From Planctomycetota bacterium (GTDB taxonomy: Bacteria; Planctomycetota; Phycisphaerae; WQYP01), in the NCBI GenBank assembly GCA_021819825.1, contig JAKAEZ010000019.1, positions 1-42,781 of the forward strand: DNA of 42,781 nt, in the 5' to 3' direction. Positions 10,367-18,282 of the stretch are shown here, piece by piece. Under the pieces are notes generated by a model. The model was given only the letters and a program-made list of their open reading frames with translations, searched no databases and had not been told where the DNA came from. Position 1 is the first letter of the stretch; the number at the start of each line of letters is the position of its first letter. Made by a program: the position numbers and the translations under genes.

Positions 10367-10848
10367 TGGTATCGCTCCTCGCCAATCCTAATCTTCCGCT
10401 GGGCAGTTCCCAAAGGACCGCCGCGGGCACAAACGGATGGCAGCCGCCTGTCGGTGACCGGAACGCATACAGCAACAGCGCCGGCAACGTTCTCCAGAGC
10501 GGAACGAACTCCGGCTCCAGCACGGAAGTTTCCGGCACCGGCCTGAATCCAGGTGCGATTGTCGGTGTAAAACTGGACGGCACCGATTACAACTTAACAA
10601 GCTGGGATGCGTATAACAATGCCGGTGCGCAATATCCCGTGTTCACGGGGATGGTGCATGTGTCGCAACTTACCGCAGGGGTGAATTTCTCCTATAATGC
10701 AAGTTATGATGACACCCTTGCACTCAGCGATTACACGCTTACCGGCCCGCTGGGATCAGCACCGTGGAACGATGGCCTGTTCCAAGAGCTTAACCAAAGC
10801 ATCATCGGAAACTTTAGCTCAGGAGACAGTTATGTGCCGGGATCGTGA
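10366..10848 (+). CDS. Orphan C-terminal module, cassette 1 (internally shortened)
   Basis: A 160-residue protein. ATG 10366 overlaps the previous TGA (TGATG) and has GGAGG six bases upstream; ATG 10363 is an alternative. After a few residues it reads LLANPNLPLGSSQ, which matches the junction in the giant protein (LDNPNLPLGSTQ). Then comes the domain seen in the giant C terminus (GTGLNPGAIVGVKLDGTDYN, FTGMVHVSQL). About 180 residues of the module's middle are missing, and the sequence jumps to the tail GPLGSAPWNDGLFQELNQ, which is nearly identical to the end of cassette 3. No signal peptide is visible, so secretion as a stand-alone protein is doubtful. Function unknown. Confidence 0.7.
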   Translation: MVSLLANPNLPLGSSQRTAAGTNGWQPPVGDRNAYSNSAGNVLQSGTNSGSSTEVSGTGLNPGAIVGVKLDGTDYNLTSWDAYNNAGAQYPVFTGMVHVSQLTAGVNFSYNASYDDTLALSDYTLTGPLGSAPWNDGLFQELNQSIIGNFSSGDSYVPGS

Positions 10849-11359
10849 CACAGGCCGGTCCGTTGCACCTCGTCTCCCTGCGCCAGTATTAACTCCGGCG
10901 CTCAAGATTGCCGTGCGTGCGATGTGTATTGTTGGGGTAGCGACATGCGCAGCGTCGTTGCAGATGCCCGCAGCATACCTTGGGTTCAACAACTGCAATG
11001 CGTTTCCGACATGGTACCTGATTTCGGCCTCAGTGGTATTTTCGCTGATTGTTGCGGTTGCAATGCCTTGGCTTCCATTAATCGGGCTGTGGTTCTGGAT
11101 AGGTGCCCTGACGTGCGTGATAACGGTTTTTCGCCCGGGCGGCCCGATGGCCTCGCTGCTGGGACCACTCCTGTCGTCGGGGCTACTCGCTGGTTGGATA
11201 TTAGCATCTGCTGGCTTTGATGCGCGTTGCGGTCACGATCTTTACGGCGGTGTTGTTTTCGCCGTTGGCTGTAGTTTGATGTTTATTAGCACCCTGCCCG
11301 GCCTTTATTATTGGATTAAACTGCGGTTACCGGGGAGGAAAAAAAATGGGACTTTTTGA
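10832..11359 (+). CDS. Small multi-pass membrane protein, array partner 2
   Basis: A 175-residue protein with about five hydrophobic segments, starting near ALKIAVRAMCIVGVATCAASL and ending near GVVFAVGCSLMFISTLPGLYYWI, followed by a basic tail (LRLPGRKKNGTF). ATG 10832 lies inside the end of cassette 1 (17-bp overlap), with an AGGAGA ribosome site just upstream. A longer in-frame start at 10697 would lie deep in cassette 1 and is unlikely. The motif PTWYLI resembles PTWAFI in the protein at 16647. Same topology and position as the other array membrane proteins; function unknown. Confidence 0.7.
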   Translation: MCRDRDTGRSVAPRLPAPVLTPALKIAVRAMCIVGVATCAASLQMPAAYLGFNNCNAFPTWYLISASVVFSLIVAVAMPWLPLIGLWFWIGALTCVITVFRPGGPMASLLGPLLSSGLLAGWILASAGFDARCGHDLYGGVVFAVGCSLMFISTLPGLYYWIKLRLPGRKKNGTF

Positions 11360-11370
11360 CGGGAGGCGCT

Positions 11371-12372
11371 ATGTTGGCGTTGCTTTCTAATCCAACGCCC
11401 TCGCCGGGCAACGCCGAAGCCGCAGATGCCGCAGCCGCCGCCGATCCGTCCGGCCAAACTGGCTGGAATGCGCCGGTGTCGGATCGCAACGCGTACAATG
11501 GCGGGACGAGTGTCAACGGTGCCGGCACGGAGGTTACAAACGCGGGTCTGAATCCAGACGCTATTGTCGGTGTGCGGCTGGACAACAGCGATTATAATAC
11601 GACTACTTGGGACTTGTCCGTCACAACCGGTGCTACTGCCGGCGCTGGTATTAAAAATCCGGTGCTCACCGGTATGGTGCAAAAGAGTCAGCTCGAGACT
11701 GGCATCACCATTTCGCTGGTCTCGCCAGAGTTCGATTCCGTGGGAGGCTACACCGGCTTCAACGACACGATGGACACCGCCACAATTAAATATGGCGACC
11801 CGGGCCTCACCCTTAACGCCAATGCGTGGTCGGCGGCTGGGCCGAATGATTATGTCCCGTTCGAGATTAATACCCTTGAGATGGGCCGGGGTCTGACGCA
11901 GGGTGTCACGGGCCCAACTTTTGCTGGCGTGCAGGATGACGGTGTTACAGGGTATGCGCTGGTGGGCTACACGCTTGGTAATCTCACGTCGCCCGCAACG
12001 CAGGTGAACCTTCCTGCATACACGCCAGCCACACCCGCGATCACCGCCGATAGCCCCACCGGAGCGATTCAGATTACGCTCAACGGTGCATTCCAGGCCA
12101 CGGACTCAACATCAAACTCCTATGAGGTCAAGCTTTACGACACAAACAGCCACCTGCTCTACGAGGACGATTTGCCGACATCAGGTTACGCGGGGACATG
12201 GAACGGGCTGGCGTGGAGCTATTCGCTCGTGGTTGATCTGGGCCACAATTCCAGTGGCCAGATCATCTGCCCGACGGGCGCAGTGATACCCAGCCCGGCG
12301 GAAATCTTGCAGAACTTCTGGGAATCAGTGCTTTCAAATCCACTTGATTCTAGCACGGTGGGGGTGCAGTGA
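11371..12372 (+). CDS. Orphan C-terminal module, cassette 2 (full length)
   Basis: A 333-residue protein that aligns along nearly its whole length with the giant protein's C-terminal module. Shared blocks include NAPVSDRNAYNGG, GLNPDAIVGVRLDNSDYNTT, SLVSPE, GPNDYVPFEINTLEMGRG, QVNLPAYTP, LNGAFQATD and LQNFWESV. It ends in STVGVQ where the giant ends in GTVEVQ. ATG 11371 has GGGAGG four to five bases upstream, 11 bases after the previous stop. The TGA overlaps the next ATG through the same gtgcagtgatgg sequence as at the end of the giant gene. The expected 'NPNLPLGS' is altered to NPTPSPGN and followed by an Ala-rich linker. Likely beta-rich; no catalytic motif is seen and the function is unknown. 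Confidence 0.75.
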   Translation: MLALLSNPTPSPGNAEAADAAAAADPSGQTGWNAPVSDRNAYNGGTSVNGAGTEVTNAGLNPDAIVGVRLDNSDYNTTTWDLSVTTGATAGAGIKNPVLTGMVQKSQLETGITISLVSPEFDSVGGYTGFNDTMDTATIKYGDPGLTLNANAWSAAGPNDYVPFEINTLEMGRGLTQGVTGPTFAGVQDDGVTGYALVGYTLGNLTSPATQVNLPAYTPATPAITADSPTGAIQITLNGAFQATDSTSNSYEVKLYDTNSHLLYEDDLPTSGYAGTWNGLAWSYSLVVDLGHNSSGQIICPTGAVIPSPAEILQNFWESVLSNPLDSSTVGVQ

Positions 12373-12911
12373 TGGCGGAAAAAATCGCCCAAACGATGGA
12401 GGGTGAGCGCGGCACCCCCTCCAACCTACGTTCAACGATTGCCTGGACGATCTACGCCCTCGGCTGGGTTGTGTGCTTCGTGTCGCTCTGGATGCCGGGA
12501 GTGGCGTTCGGAACGACGGGGGCCTACGTAGTTCTCTGGTACCTGATGTTGATGGCGGCGACGACCCTATTTGGGCGAGCGGGGGCTACGCCGGAGTTGG
12601 CACCGGTTTTCTGGATCTATTACCTTGGCGCGATCGCCTCGCTCGTGGCCGGTTTCTATCGACCGACACCGGCCGCCGTGCGCTGGTGCATTCGCACCGC
12701 GTCGTTGGGCCTTCTGGTAGCTCCGGCCATCGCGTGGCTGTACCTGTGGTCGCCGTCTAGGCCACTTTTCTTTGGGCTCCCCACTCTCGCTCTAGGCAGC
12801 ATGCTGATCTTCATCGGAGTCTGGCTGATTCCGCCCCGGAAAAATGATAGGAAGGCCGCCGGAAAAGGTGGAAAACAACGCACCGCGATCGACGCCAATC
12901 GGGATTCCTGA
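12372..12911 (+). CDS. Small multi-pass membrane protein, array partner 3
   Basis: A 179-residue protein with about five hydrophobic segments (for example IAWTIYALGWVVCFVSLWM, APVFWIYYLGAIASLVAGFY and GLPTLALGSMLIFIGVWLI) and a strongly basic C terminus after IPPRKNDRK. ATG 12372 overlaps the cassette 2 stop (TGATG). The ending hydrophobic-IP-basic matches the membrane proteins at 9875 and 16647. It lies between cassettes 2 and 3. Function unknown; coupling to the upstream cassette suggests the two products are made together. Confidence 0.7.
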   Translation: MAEKIAQTMEGERGTPSNLRSTIAWTIYALGWVVCFVSLWMPGVAFGTTGAYVVLWYLMLMAATTLFGRAGATPELAPVFWIYYLGAIASLVAGFYRPTPAAVRWCIRTASLGLLVAPAIAWLYLWSPSRPLFFGLPTLALGSMLIFIGVWLIPPRKNDRKAAGKGGKQRTAIDANRDS

Positions 12912-13176
12912 ATGGGGGAAACGTGATGGTGTATGCAAACAGATCACGGTTTTCAGTGTTCAGTTTTCACTGGGCGGCGGCCGAGCCGAATGATTATGTT
13001 CCATTCTTAGCCGCAACGCTGGCCATGGGCCGGGGGGTGGATGAGAGTATTTCTTCGCCTTATATGTCCGCGCCATTTGAATTGGGCGGGCCGGATTCGA
13101 TGTGTCCGTCCTACGAACCACATCTACCGGGGAGTTTTCTGATAGGGGATAATCTGCGGGCATGAGGAACGGATTA

Positions 13177-14928
13177 TCAGGCCTGGCGAATCAGAACGCT
13201 TTTGTTTTCAGCGAGTTGGCGCTGTTTCCAGACATCGGGCAGCCATTGGCGGACCTGCGTGATGGGTGTGGAGGGCAGATTGGCCAGCAATTGCGTGAGA
13301 TACAATTCCACATTGATCTCGTGGCGGCGGCAGGTGCTGGTCATGCTGGCCAGGATGGCGGCGGTTTGGCCGCCGCGGACAGACCCCACAAACAGGAAGT
13401 TCTTTCGCCCCAGGGCAATACGCTTCATTTCCTGTTCCGCCAAGTTGTTATCCATTCGTACCGCCGAGTCTCTGGTAAAGACCTTCAGGGATTCCCATTG
13501 GTTCAGGCAATACCCGATCGCTGTGTTAACCGGATGCTTGGGCAGCACCGTGGCTTTCCAGTGCAGCAACCTCTCATGGAGTTGAGCCAGAATCGGCACA
13601 CTTCTCTCCTGGCGCAGGGCCAGATGGGCCTGCGGGTCAAGGTTCTGCTTTTGGGCCTGGCGTTCCAGATCAAAGAGCTTACCTATCAGGTGCTCGGCCT
13701 CCCTGGCAATCTCCGGTGCCATGGGACTGACATCCGTGAACTTTCTACGCGCATGGGCCCAGCAGCCCGCCTTGGTCATATTGCCTTCCACGCAGATACC
13801 ATCGTAGGCTCCATACGCATCAGCCAGCAGTGTCTGATTAAAGCCTTCCAAAAATGTCGCAGGACCATCCCGACTGCGACTTTCGGTAAAGTCAAAGACG
13901 TTGTAAGCATGTTCCGCATCACCCCGGTAAATCCACATCCGGGCTTTTTTGGTCTTTTCCGGAGCCAACAGCGGCATGATCGTGTCATCCGTGGCCGTCA
14001 CATGGCTGGCTTTGACTTCCTGGACCATTACGTCATACACCGGCTTAACCAGATCGGCCACATCCGTCATCCACTGACACATCGTGCCACGGGTAACGTC
14101 AAATCCCTGCCGGGCAAATATCCCTTCCAGACGATACAGCGGCAGATGATCTGCGAATTTGCTGCTTACCACATGCGCCAGAAGCCCCGGCCCCGGCAAT
14201 CCCTTGGCAATGGGAGCCTCGGGTTTGTCCGCCAGAACAATCTGCGAACCGGTCTCGGCGGCGGATTGCTCGCAGCTTCGGCAGACATATTTGACCTGGA
14301 TATGCTCAATACGCACAAAGTGGGGCGGAATGCGTTCCACCTGCCAACTGGAATCCCGTCCCATCTCCTGCCGTTGCTGCTGACAGACCGGACAGGCTTT
14401 TTCCGATTCCGGAAGGTCATGAAGGCACTGCTGTATCGGCAGATGTTTCATATTCTCCACATCCCGCCGTCCCTTGCGAATATGCCGCGTGGGTTCTGTA
14501 ACGGCATTCACAGGCGTCAGGCCGGTCGTGGACGAGTCGGCCGAATCGGGTTCTGTCAGGGAATCCTGGGACGATTCCAGCGGCTTTTCTTCCAGCAGTT
14601 CGGCAAATTTCAACAACAGTTGTCCGGTGCTGATCTTATCGGCACGGGAGCCGTAATGGTGTTGCAGCAATATGTTAAGCCGGTATTGCAGACGCAGCTT
14701 GTCCATGGCCAGATCGTCGTTGCGCTTCTGCAATTCCGTAAGACGAGCTGTCAATTCCGCCTGGCGGGCGGCCAGTGTCTGTTCCTGGGATTCCCATTGC
14801 CGGGCGTTTTGTTCCAGTGTGTCAACGCGGTTCTGAACGGCGACGATCTGCTGCAGGTGTTCCCGCCGCTGCTTACGCAGCAGGGCTTTAAGGGCGGCGG
14901 GATCATCAGGTAACGCGGCGTTCAACAT
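13177..14928 (-). CDS. tnpC: IS66 transposase TnpC
   Basis: A 583-residue DDE transposase of the IS66 family, about the usual length. It has an N-terminal coiled coil (LRKQRREHLQQIVAVQNRVD), a zinc-binding region with two Cys pairs (ACPVCQQQ and YVCRSCEQ), the catalytic core with TDDTIMPLLAP and MWIYRGD, and the IS66 C-terminal motif GRKNFLFVGSVRGGQTAAIL near the end. It catalyses transposition of the element. It is the last gene of the tnpABC set. The long open frame on the opposite strand is a mirror of this codon-biased gene. Confidence 0.95.
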   Translation of the reverse strand: MLNAALPDDPAALKALLRKQRREHLQQIVAVQNRVDTLEQNARQWESQEQTLAARQAELTARLTELQKRNDDLAMDKLRLQYRLNILLQHHYGSRADKISTGQLLLKFAELLEEKPLESSQDSLTEPDSADSSTTGLTPVNAVTEPTRHIRKGRRDVENMKHLPIQQCLHDLPESEKACPVCQQQRQEMGRDSSWQVERIPPHFVRIEHIQVKYVCRSCEQSAAETGSQIVLADKPEAPIAKGLPGPGLLAHVVSSKFADHLPLYRLEGIFARQGFDVTRGTMCQWMTDVADLVKPVYDVMVQEVKASHVTATDDTIMPLLAPEKTKKARMWIYRGDAEHAYNVFDFTESRSRDGPATFLEGFNQTLLADAYGAYDGICVEGNMTKAGCWAHARRKFTDVSPMAPEIAREAEHLIGKLFDLERQAQKQNLDPQAHLALRQERSVPILAQLHERLLHWKATVLPKHPVNTAIGYCLNQWESLKVFTRDSAVRMDNNLAEQEMKRIALGRKNFLFVGSVRGGQTAAILASMTSTCRRHEINVELYLTQLLANLPSTPITQVRQWLPDVWKQRQLAENKSVLIRQA

Positions 14929-15032
14929 GACAGAGAGTATAACGGATCGGGTCTATCATGTCAAGTCATATTGTCATGTATATTACTATTATTTTAATAT
15001 CAGGTAATAGCGTTATGTCTATCACGATTATG

Positions 15033-15458
15033 TTATGTCCCGCCTGCAACGCCCGCCGTCGGACCTGTGAGGTTCACCGCCGCTGCGGGCTTGGCGTACC
15101 GTGGGGACCGTCGGATACTGCCCAGATCAATACCTTCCAGTAACATCGCCAGTTCGCTGGCCGTCAGTTCCACAGCAGCGGAACTATGGGCAGGTTTGGG
15201 AATCCGAAACGCCCCTTGTTCCAGTCGCTTATACCAAAGCGCCAGTCCATCGCGATCCCAGTACAGGATTTTCAGGCGATCTCTGCGGCGGGCGGTAAAT
15301 AAAAACAGGTCCCCGGACAGAGGGTCCGCTTGCATGGCCTGCTGAACAATCTGGGCCAGCGTATAAAAGCCCCAACGCATGTCCGCAGGGGTCAGGCACA
15401 GATATATCCGCATGGGTACGCAACGATCCATATCCCGAAGGCTTGGCAGTGTTATCAT
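15033..15458 (-). CDS. tnpB: IS66 accessory protein TnpB (Orf2)
   Basis: A 141-residue protein. Start chosen as MITLPSLRDMDR, where the ATG overlaps the tnpA stop (ATGA). The blocks IYLCLTPADMRWGFYTLAQ, DPLSGDLFLFTARRRDRLK and ILYWDRDGLALWYKRLEQG are the conserved core of the IS66 Orf2/TnpB family. The protein is needed for transposition but its biochemical role is poorly known. It lies between tnpA and tnpC with about 100 bp before tnpC. Confidence 0.93.
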   Translation of the reverse strand: MITLPSLRDMDRCVPMRIYLCLTPADMRWGFYTLAQIVQQAMQADPLSGDLFLFTARRRDRLKILYWDRDGLALWYKRLEQGAFRIPKPAHSSAAVELTASELAMLLEGIDLGSIRRSPRYAKPAAAVNLTGPTAGVAGGT

Positions 15459-15928
15459 CGTAAAGCCTCCACGGCCGCAAGTACTGATTGCAGTCCATGT
15501 GCCTCGGCGGGTACATGTGCGTGAACACAACGCCCATTGGCCAGATGGATATGAAGTTCAATCTGTGCAGACAATGCTGTAACAGGCGATGCAGCCTGAG
15601 AGTCGGTAAGTGGGGATGCGTCGGAACTGACGCCTGCGCAGGTGGGCAAATCTTCGCCCGATCTGCCGGTGACGGCCGCTTGCGAAGAATGCACCGGTCG
15701 GCCATCTGTTACCGTCACCGGCAAGAACGCCACCGGTGCGTCGGCCGGTTGCCTGGATTGCGATAACTTACGCTTCCAACGCCAAAAAGCCTTATCGCTG
15801 ATCCCCTCCCGCCGGCAAAACGCCGCAGGCGTCAGACCGCTTTCACGTTGCAATTCCAAAGCCAGAATCCAGAATTCCCGCCCGTGATGCTGCGGGTAAG
15901 GGGCCTGTCCAACACGTTCCATCGACAT
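15455..15928 (-). CDS. tnpA: IS66 accessory protein TnpA (Orf1, helix-turn-helix)
   Basis: A 157-residue protein. The N terminus carries a helix-turn-helix of the IS66 Orf1 type (FWILALELQRESGLTPAAF, then CRREGISDKAFWRWKRKLSQ), a long variable linker, and a C-terminal block (IELHIHLANGRCVHAHVPAE) typical of the family. The stop overlaps the tnpB start (ATGA). It is a probable DNA-binding component of the transposition machinery. Confidence 0.9.
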   Translation of the reverse strand: MSMERVGQAPYPQHHGREFWILALELQRESGLTPAAFCRREGISDKAFWRWKRKLSQSRQPADAPVAFLPVTVTDGRPVHSSQAAVTGRSGEDLPTCAGVSSDASPLTDSQAASPVTALSAQIELHIHLANGRCVHAHVPAEAHGLQSVLAAVEALR

Positions 15929-16455
15929 CGCTTGTCTCCTTTTGCTTGCGACGCCAACAGATTCTCATATCCTCATTCACATTGGAAGATGGGGTTCGTA
16001 GGACGGACACGATTCGATGCCCACGCCTTACGCCGATATTTCCTACACGCTCAACAACCTAACTGCCGCGGCCACCGTATTGGATGTGCCAAGGTATACG
16101 CCGCCTGCGCCGATAGTTAGCGCTCCCAACGCGCAGAATCAGGTGATCGTGACGCTCAGCGGGGCTTACCAGGTTCAGCCATCGGGCAGCGGCAGCTACG
16201 CGACTGCCAGTCTGTATTCCGATGGCGGTTTATTGGGGTCCGACACGCTGCTGGCTCAATATCAGTTCAACGACATTAATCCATCAGGCGTGTCGGTGTA
16301 TTGGGCGGGTTTAGCGATTTCGTATACTGACACGCTGACTTTGACGTTGAGCAATAACACATTGACTGGTCCGCTTGGCTCCGCGCCCTGGAACGATGGC
16401 CTGTTCCAAGAACTTAACCAGAGTATCATCGGGACGAAAAATTCGGGAGACGCTT

Positions 16456-16650
16456 ATGTGCCCGGATCGTAACCTCAAACAATGCGTCGAGGCGTCCCCG
16501 TTGGCGCCTCGTGATCTGGCCCACAATTCCGCCGGCCGGGCCACCGGCCCGATTGACCCAGTGGTGGCGTGTCAAAGGAGCATCTTGCGGAACCTATGGA
16601 ATTTGGTTTTCCCAAATCTGCTGGATTCCAGCGCGGAAGGGGTATCATGA
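16456..16650 (+). pseudogene. Chimeric remnant: start of a membrane-protein gene fused to a cassette tail
   Basis: A 64-codon frame starting MCPDRNLKQCVEASPLAPR, which matches the start of the membrane protein at 10832 (MCRDRDTGRSVAPRLPAP) and overlaps the cassette 3 end in the same way. After about 19 codons it switches to DLAHNSAGRATGPIDP and LDSSAEGVS, which matches the last ~45 residues of cassette 2 (DLGHNSSGQIICP, LDSSTVGVQ), also at DNA level. The junction implies a deletion or recombination that removed a membrane-protein gene body and most of another cassette. Its TGA overlaps the ATG at 16647. It may still be translated and couple the next gene. Confidence 0.7.
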
Positions 16651-17096
16651 TAGGCGATTATCCCAGTGATATTACTGTGCGACGGTTGGCGGCCCCGAGG
16701 GCTTGGATTGCCCGTGTTCTTGTTCTGCTCGCGTTGGGCGTAGTAATCGCGTCGCTGCCTGCAACCTTTGGCCTTAATCTCCACGGTAGGGCGGTGCCAA
16801 CTTGGGCGTTTATCGGGGTGTTCACCCTCATGTTTCCGCCCGTGTTCGTCCCGCTTTGGCTGAGCGTTCTTCTCATGGCGGGAGCGGCAATGTTCGGCAC
16901 CTGCCGGATCATCTGGGTGGCGCGTGTTCTTTCCCTCTTGGTTGGCGCAATGACAATTTGGCTTGTCGCCGGCTACAACGAGGCGGCCCGGTATCCTGGG
17001 GCATACATTCTGGCTGCGGGCATCCTTTTGGACGCGATTGCGACTTGGATTGTCCCAACCCGCCGCCGGAGAACGGTAGAGCAAGACCCGAAATAG
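16647..17096 (+). CDS. Small multi-pass membrane protein, array partner 4
   Basis: A 149-residue protein with four or five hydrophobic segments (ARVLVLLALGVVIASLPATF, PPVFVPLWLSVLLMAGAAMF, LSLLVGAMTIWLVAGY, AYILAAGILLDAIATWIVP) and a tail IVPTRRRRTVEQ. It is the closest relative in this window of the protein at 9875, sharing PTW, VFTLMFPP, RIIWVARVLS and GAY-hydrophobic-IVPxRRR. ATG 16647 overlaps the chimeric remnant's TGA (ATGA). An earlier in-frame start at 16569 would overlap the remnant and is less likely. Function unknown. Confidence 0.7.
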   Translation: MIGDYPSDITVRRLAAPRAWIARVLVLLALGVVIASLPATFGLNLHGRAVPTWAFIGVFTLMFPPVFVPLWLSVLLMAGAAMFGTCRIIWVARVLSLLVGAMTIWLVAGYNEAARYPGAYILAAGILLDAIATWIVPTRRRRTVEQDPK

Positions 17097-17107
17097 AGCG
17101 GCGATAG

Positions 17108-17374
17108 ATGAAAAGAAATCGTACCAAAGCCGGTGTGCTGTCGCCCCTTGCCAATCCAAATCTTCCGCTGGGCAGTGCCCAAGCCGCCGCCGCCGCAGGA
17201 GGTGCCGGTTCGAATGCGCCGGTTAGCGACCAGAATGCTGTGAAGGCCCAGCTAATTGTGAAGGTGCTAATATTCATGATAACGGATGATTACGCGGTTG
17301 TCCAACGGCTGGATGATATGGAATCATGGCAATATGTGGAACAATTTCGGCATCTTACGCCCGCTCTCGGGTGA
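17108..17374 (+). pseudogene. Truncated orphan module, cassette 4 fragment
   Basis: Around 17132-17250 the frame reads VLSPLANPNLPLGSAQ followed by an Ala-rich stretch and SNAPVSDQNA. These match the leading peptide of cassettes 1 and 2 and the junction in the giant protein. Homology stops near 17250, and the frame runs on into unrelated sequence to a stop at 17374. Possible starts are ATG 17108 or GTG 17132. It marks the right edge of the cassette array and was probably cut when the neighbouring transposase-containing DNA arrived. Confidence 0.6.
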
Positions 17375-17447
17375 AAAATCCCGCCGTGCGCGCACCGGGG
17401 GCACGGATGCCGGGGCGGCATCGTATGCCTCGCATCTCCGCGAACGA

Positions 17448-17753
17448 TCAAGCCGCTTTGCGAACACGGATATCAAATATCGGCAGTCGCGGATCACCGC
17501 GATAATGTCGTCGTGCGATCTGGATTTGGATGTCTGGCCCGTCACGGGTGCGGTAGGCCACCGGTTTCAACAGCGCTTTCCCGCAAAACGCTTCTTCAGG
17601 CGTTCTGAATTCCAATGCGCTATGCGGGCGGTGGGTGTTGTACCATGCCGCAAAAGAATCAAGCCATCGCTGAATGCCGCTGGTCGTCGCCGCCATGAGC
17701 GTCAACCGCTGCCCGAGCTTCAGCGATCGAAAAAATCTTTCCATCCGGCCGTT
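17448..17753 (-). pseudogene. DDE transposase, C-terminal fragment
   Basis: The minus-strand frame encodes NGRMERFFRSLKLGQ, then WYNTHRPHSALEF and TPEEAF, the end of an rve/DDE integrase core as in IS3-like transposases. The catalytic Glu lies in MERFF. The preceding codons are not transposase but the end of the inserted recombinase element. The missing N-terminal part is found 3.4 kb away at 21154-22083 (minus). Together they make an intact 410-residue protein. The fragment alone has no proper start. Confidence 0.9.
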
Positions 17754-17800
17754 TGTCAACACTGTCAAATGCACTCAATCCGTCAGGTGAAGCGCAACGT

Positions 17801-18064
17801 GTGCGGGTGACACACCCATTTCATCCGCTGCATGGGCGGGAATTCATCGTTGTTACAATCCGGAACAACTGGGGCGAGGACCGGGTCTACTACCACGATG
17901 AGGGAGGACATCTCCAGGCCATTCCCGCGGCTTGGACTGACGCCATGGCGGCGGACCCCACCGTGGTGATCTCCGCCGGGCGAGCGCCGTTTCGGCTCCA
18001 GGATCTTGCGGAATTGGCACGACTGGTGGAGCGGATTCGGAAGGGAGGGCACGATGGTTCATGA
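17801..18064 (+). CDS. DUF5372-like small protein of the recombinase element
   Basis: About 87 residues starting VRVTHPFHPLHGREFIVV, followed by NNWGEDRVYYHDEGG. This resembles the DUF5372 family often found beside recombinase genes of this type; its function is unknown. GTG 17801 is preferred because AGGTGA lies about eight bases upstream; TTG 17753, within the attachment core, is an alternative longer start. It is the first gene of the element, separated from the next by about 220 bp. Confidence 0.6.
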   Translation: MRVTHPFHPLHGREFIVVTIRNNWGEDRVYYHDEGGHLQAIPAAWTDAMAADPTVVISAGRAPFRLQDLAELARLVERIRKGGHDGS

Positions 18065-18216
18065 TCATGGCTTGGCCGTGCGCCAAGGAAATTACGCCGA
18101 AAGTGTAAAGAATATTACGCCTTTTTGTCTGGCGGAGTTCCGGCGTGTGATGCCGCATATCTTGGAATTATGTCTAATTCATTTGACCGATAGTAGGTGT
18201 ATGTGTTGCTTGCGCC

Positions 18217-18244
18217 TTGATTTCGTCCTAAATGTGTATATAAT
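18217..18244 (+). promoter_or_regulatory. Sigma70-like promoter for the helix-turn-helix/recombinase genes
   Basis: TTGATT at 18217-18222 and TATAAT at 18239-18244 are separated by 16 bp. They lie about 40 bp upstream of the ATG at 18283, which has a good AAGGAG ribosome site. The region is AT-rich compared with its surroundings. It probably drives the helix-turn-helix gene, small ORF and recombinase. Confidence 0.5.
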
Positions 18245-18282
18245 TTACTTTACATATATTTCGTTGTCGCAAGGAGACGCTC

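Larger units (their letters stand above)
13102..16010 (-). mobile_element. IS66-family insertion sequence (2909 bp) with 8-bp target duplication
   Basis: The ends are imperfect inverted repeats beginning GTGTCCGTCCTACGAACC (13102 onward; complement ending at 16010), about 24 of 26 positions matching. Both sides are flanked by GATTCGAT (13094-13101 and 16011-16018), an 8-bp duplication typical of IS66. Three minus-strand genes, tnpA, tnpB and tnpC, lie inside in the usual order, and all appear intact, so the element may be active. It sits within cassette 3 of the module array. Confidence 0.95.
12926..16472 (+). pseudogene. Orphan C-terminal module, cassette 3, interrupted by IS66
   Basis: The 5' part (12926-13101) reads through AEPNDYVPFLAATLAMGRGV and the 3' part (16019-16472) resumes with PTPYADISYTLNNLT and ends in SGDAYVPGS. 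Removing the IS66 element and one copy of its 8-bp target repeat joins them in frame (209 codons). The joined protein aligns with residues from GPNDYVPFEIN onward in cassette 2. The first domain of the module is missing and replaced by about 15 codons that include a short 'ttcagtgttcagttttca' repeat. ATG 12926 follows a gggggaa ribosome site. The tail is almost identical to that of cassette 1. The gene is inactivated by the insertion unless the fragments are expressed separately. Confidence 0.75.

Noticed and set aside
8885-12372. Known toxin domain in the C-terminal modules
   Set aside because: I looked for nuclease, deaminase, ADP-ribosyltransferase or pore-forming motifs and found none. 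The polymorphic-toxin idea rests on layout only.
13162-14913. 583-codon open frame on the plus strand
   Set aside because: It is antisense to the IS66 tnpC gene, which has clear family motifs; the mirror frame has none.
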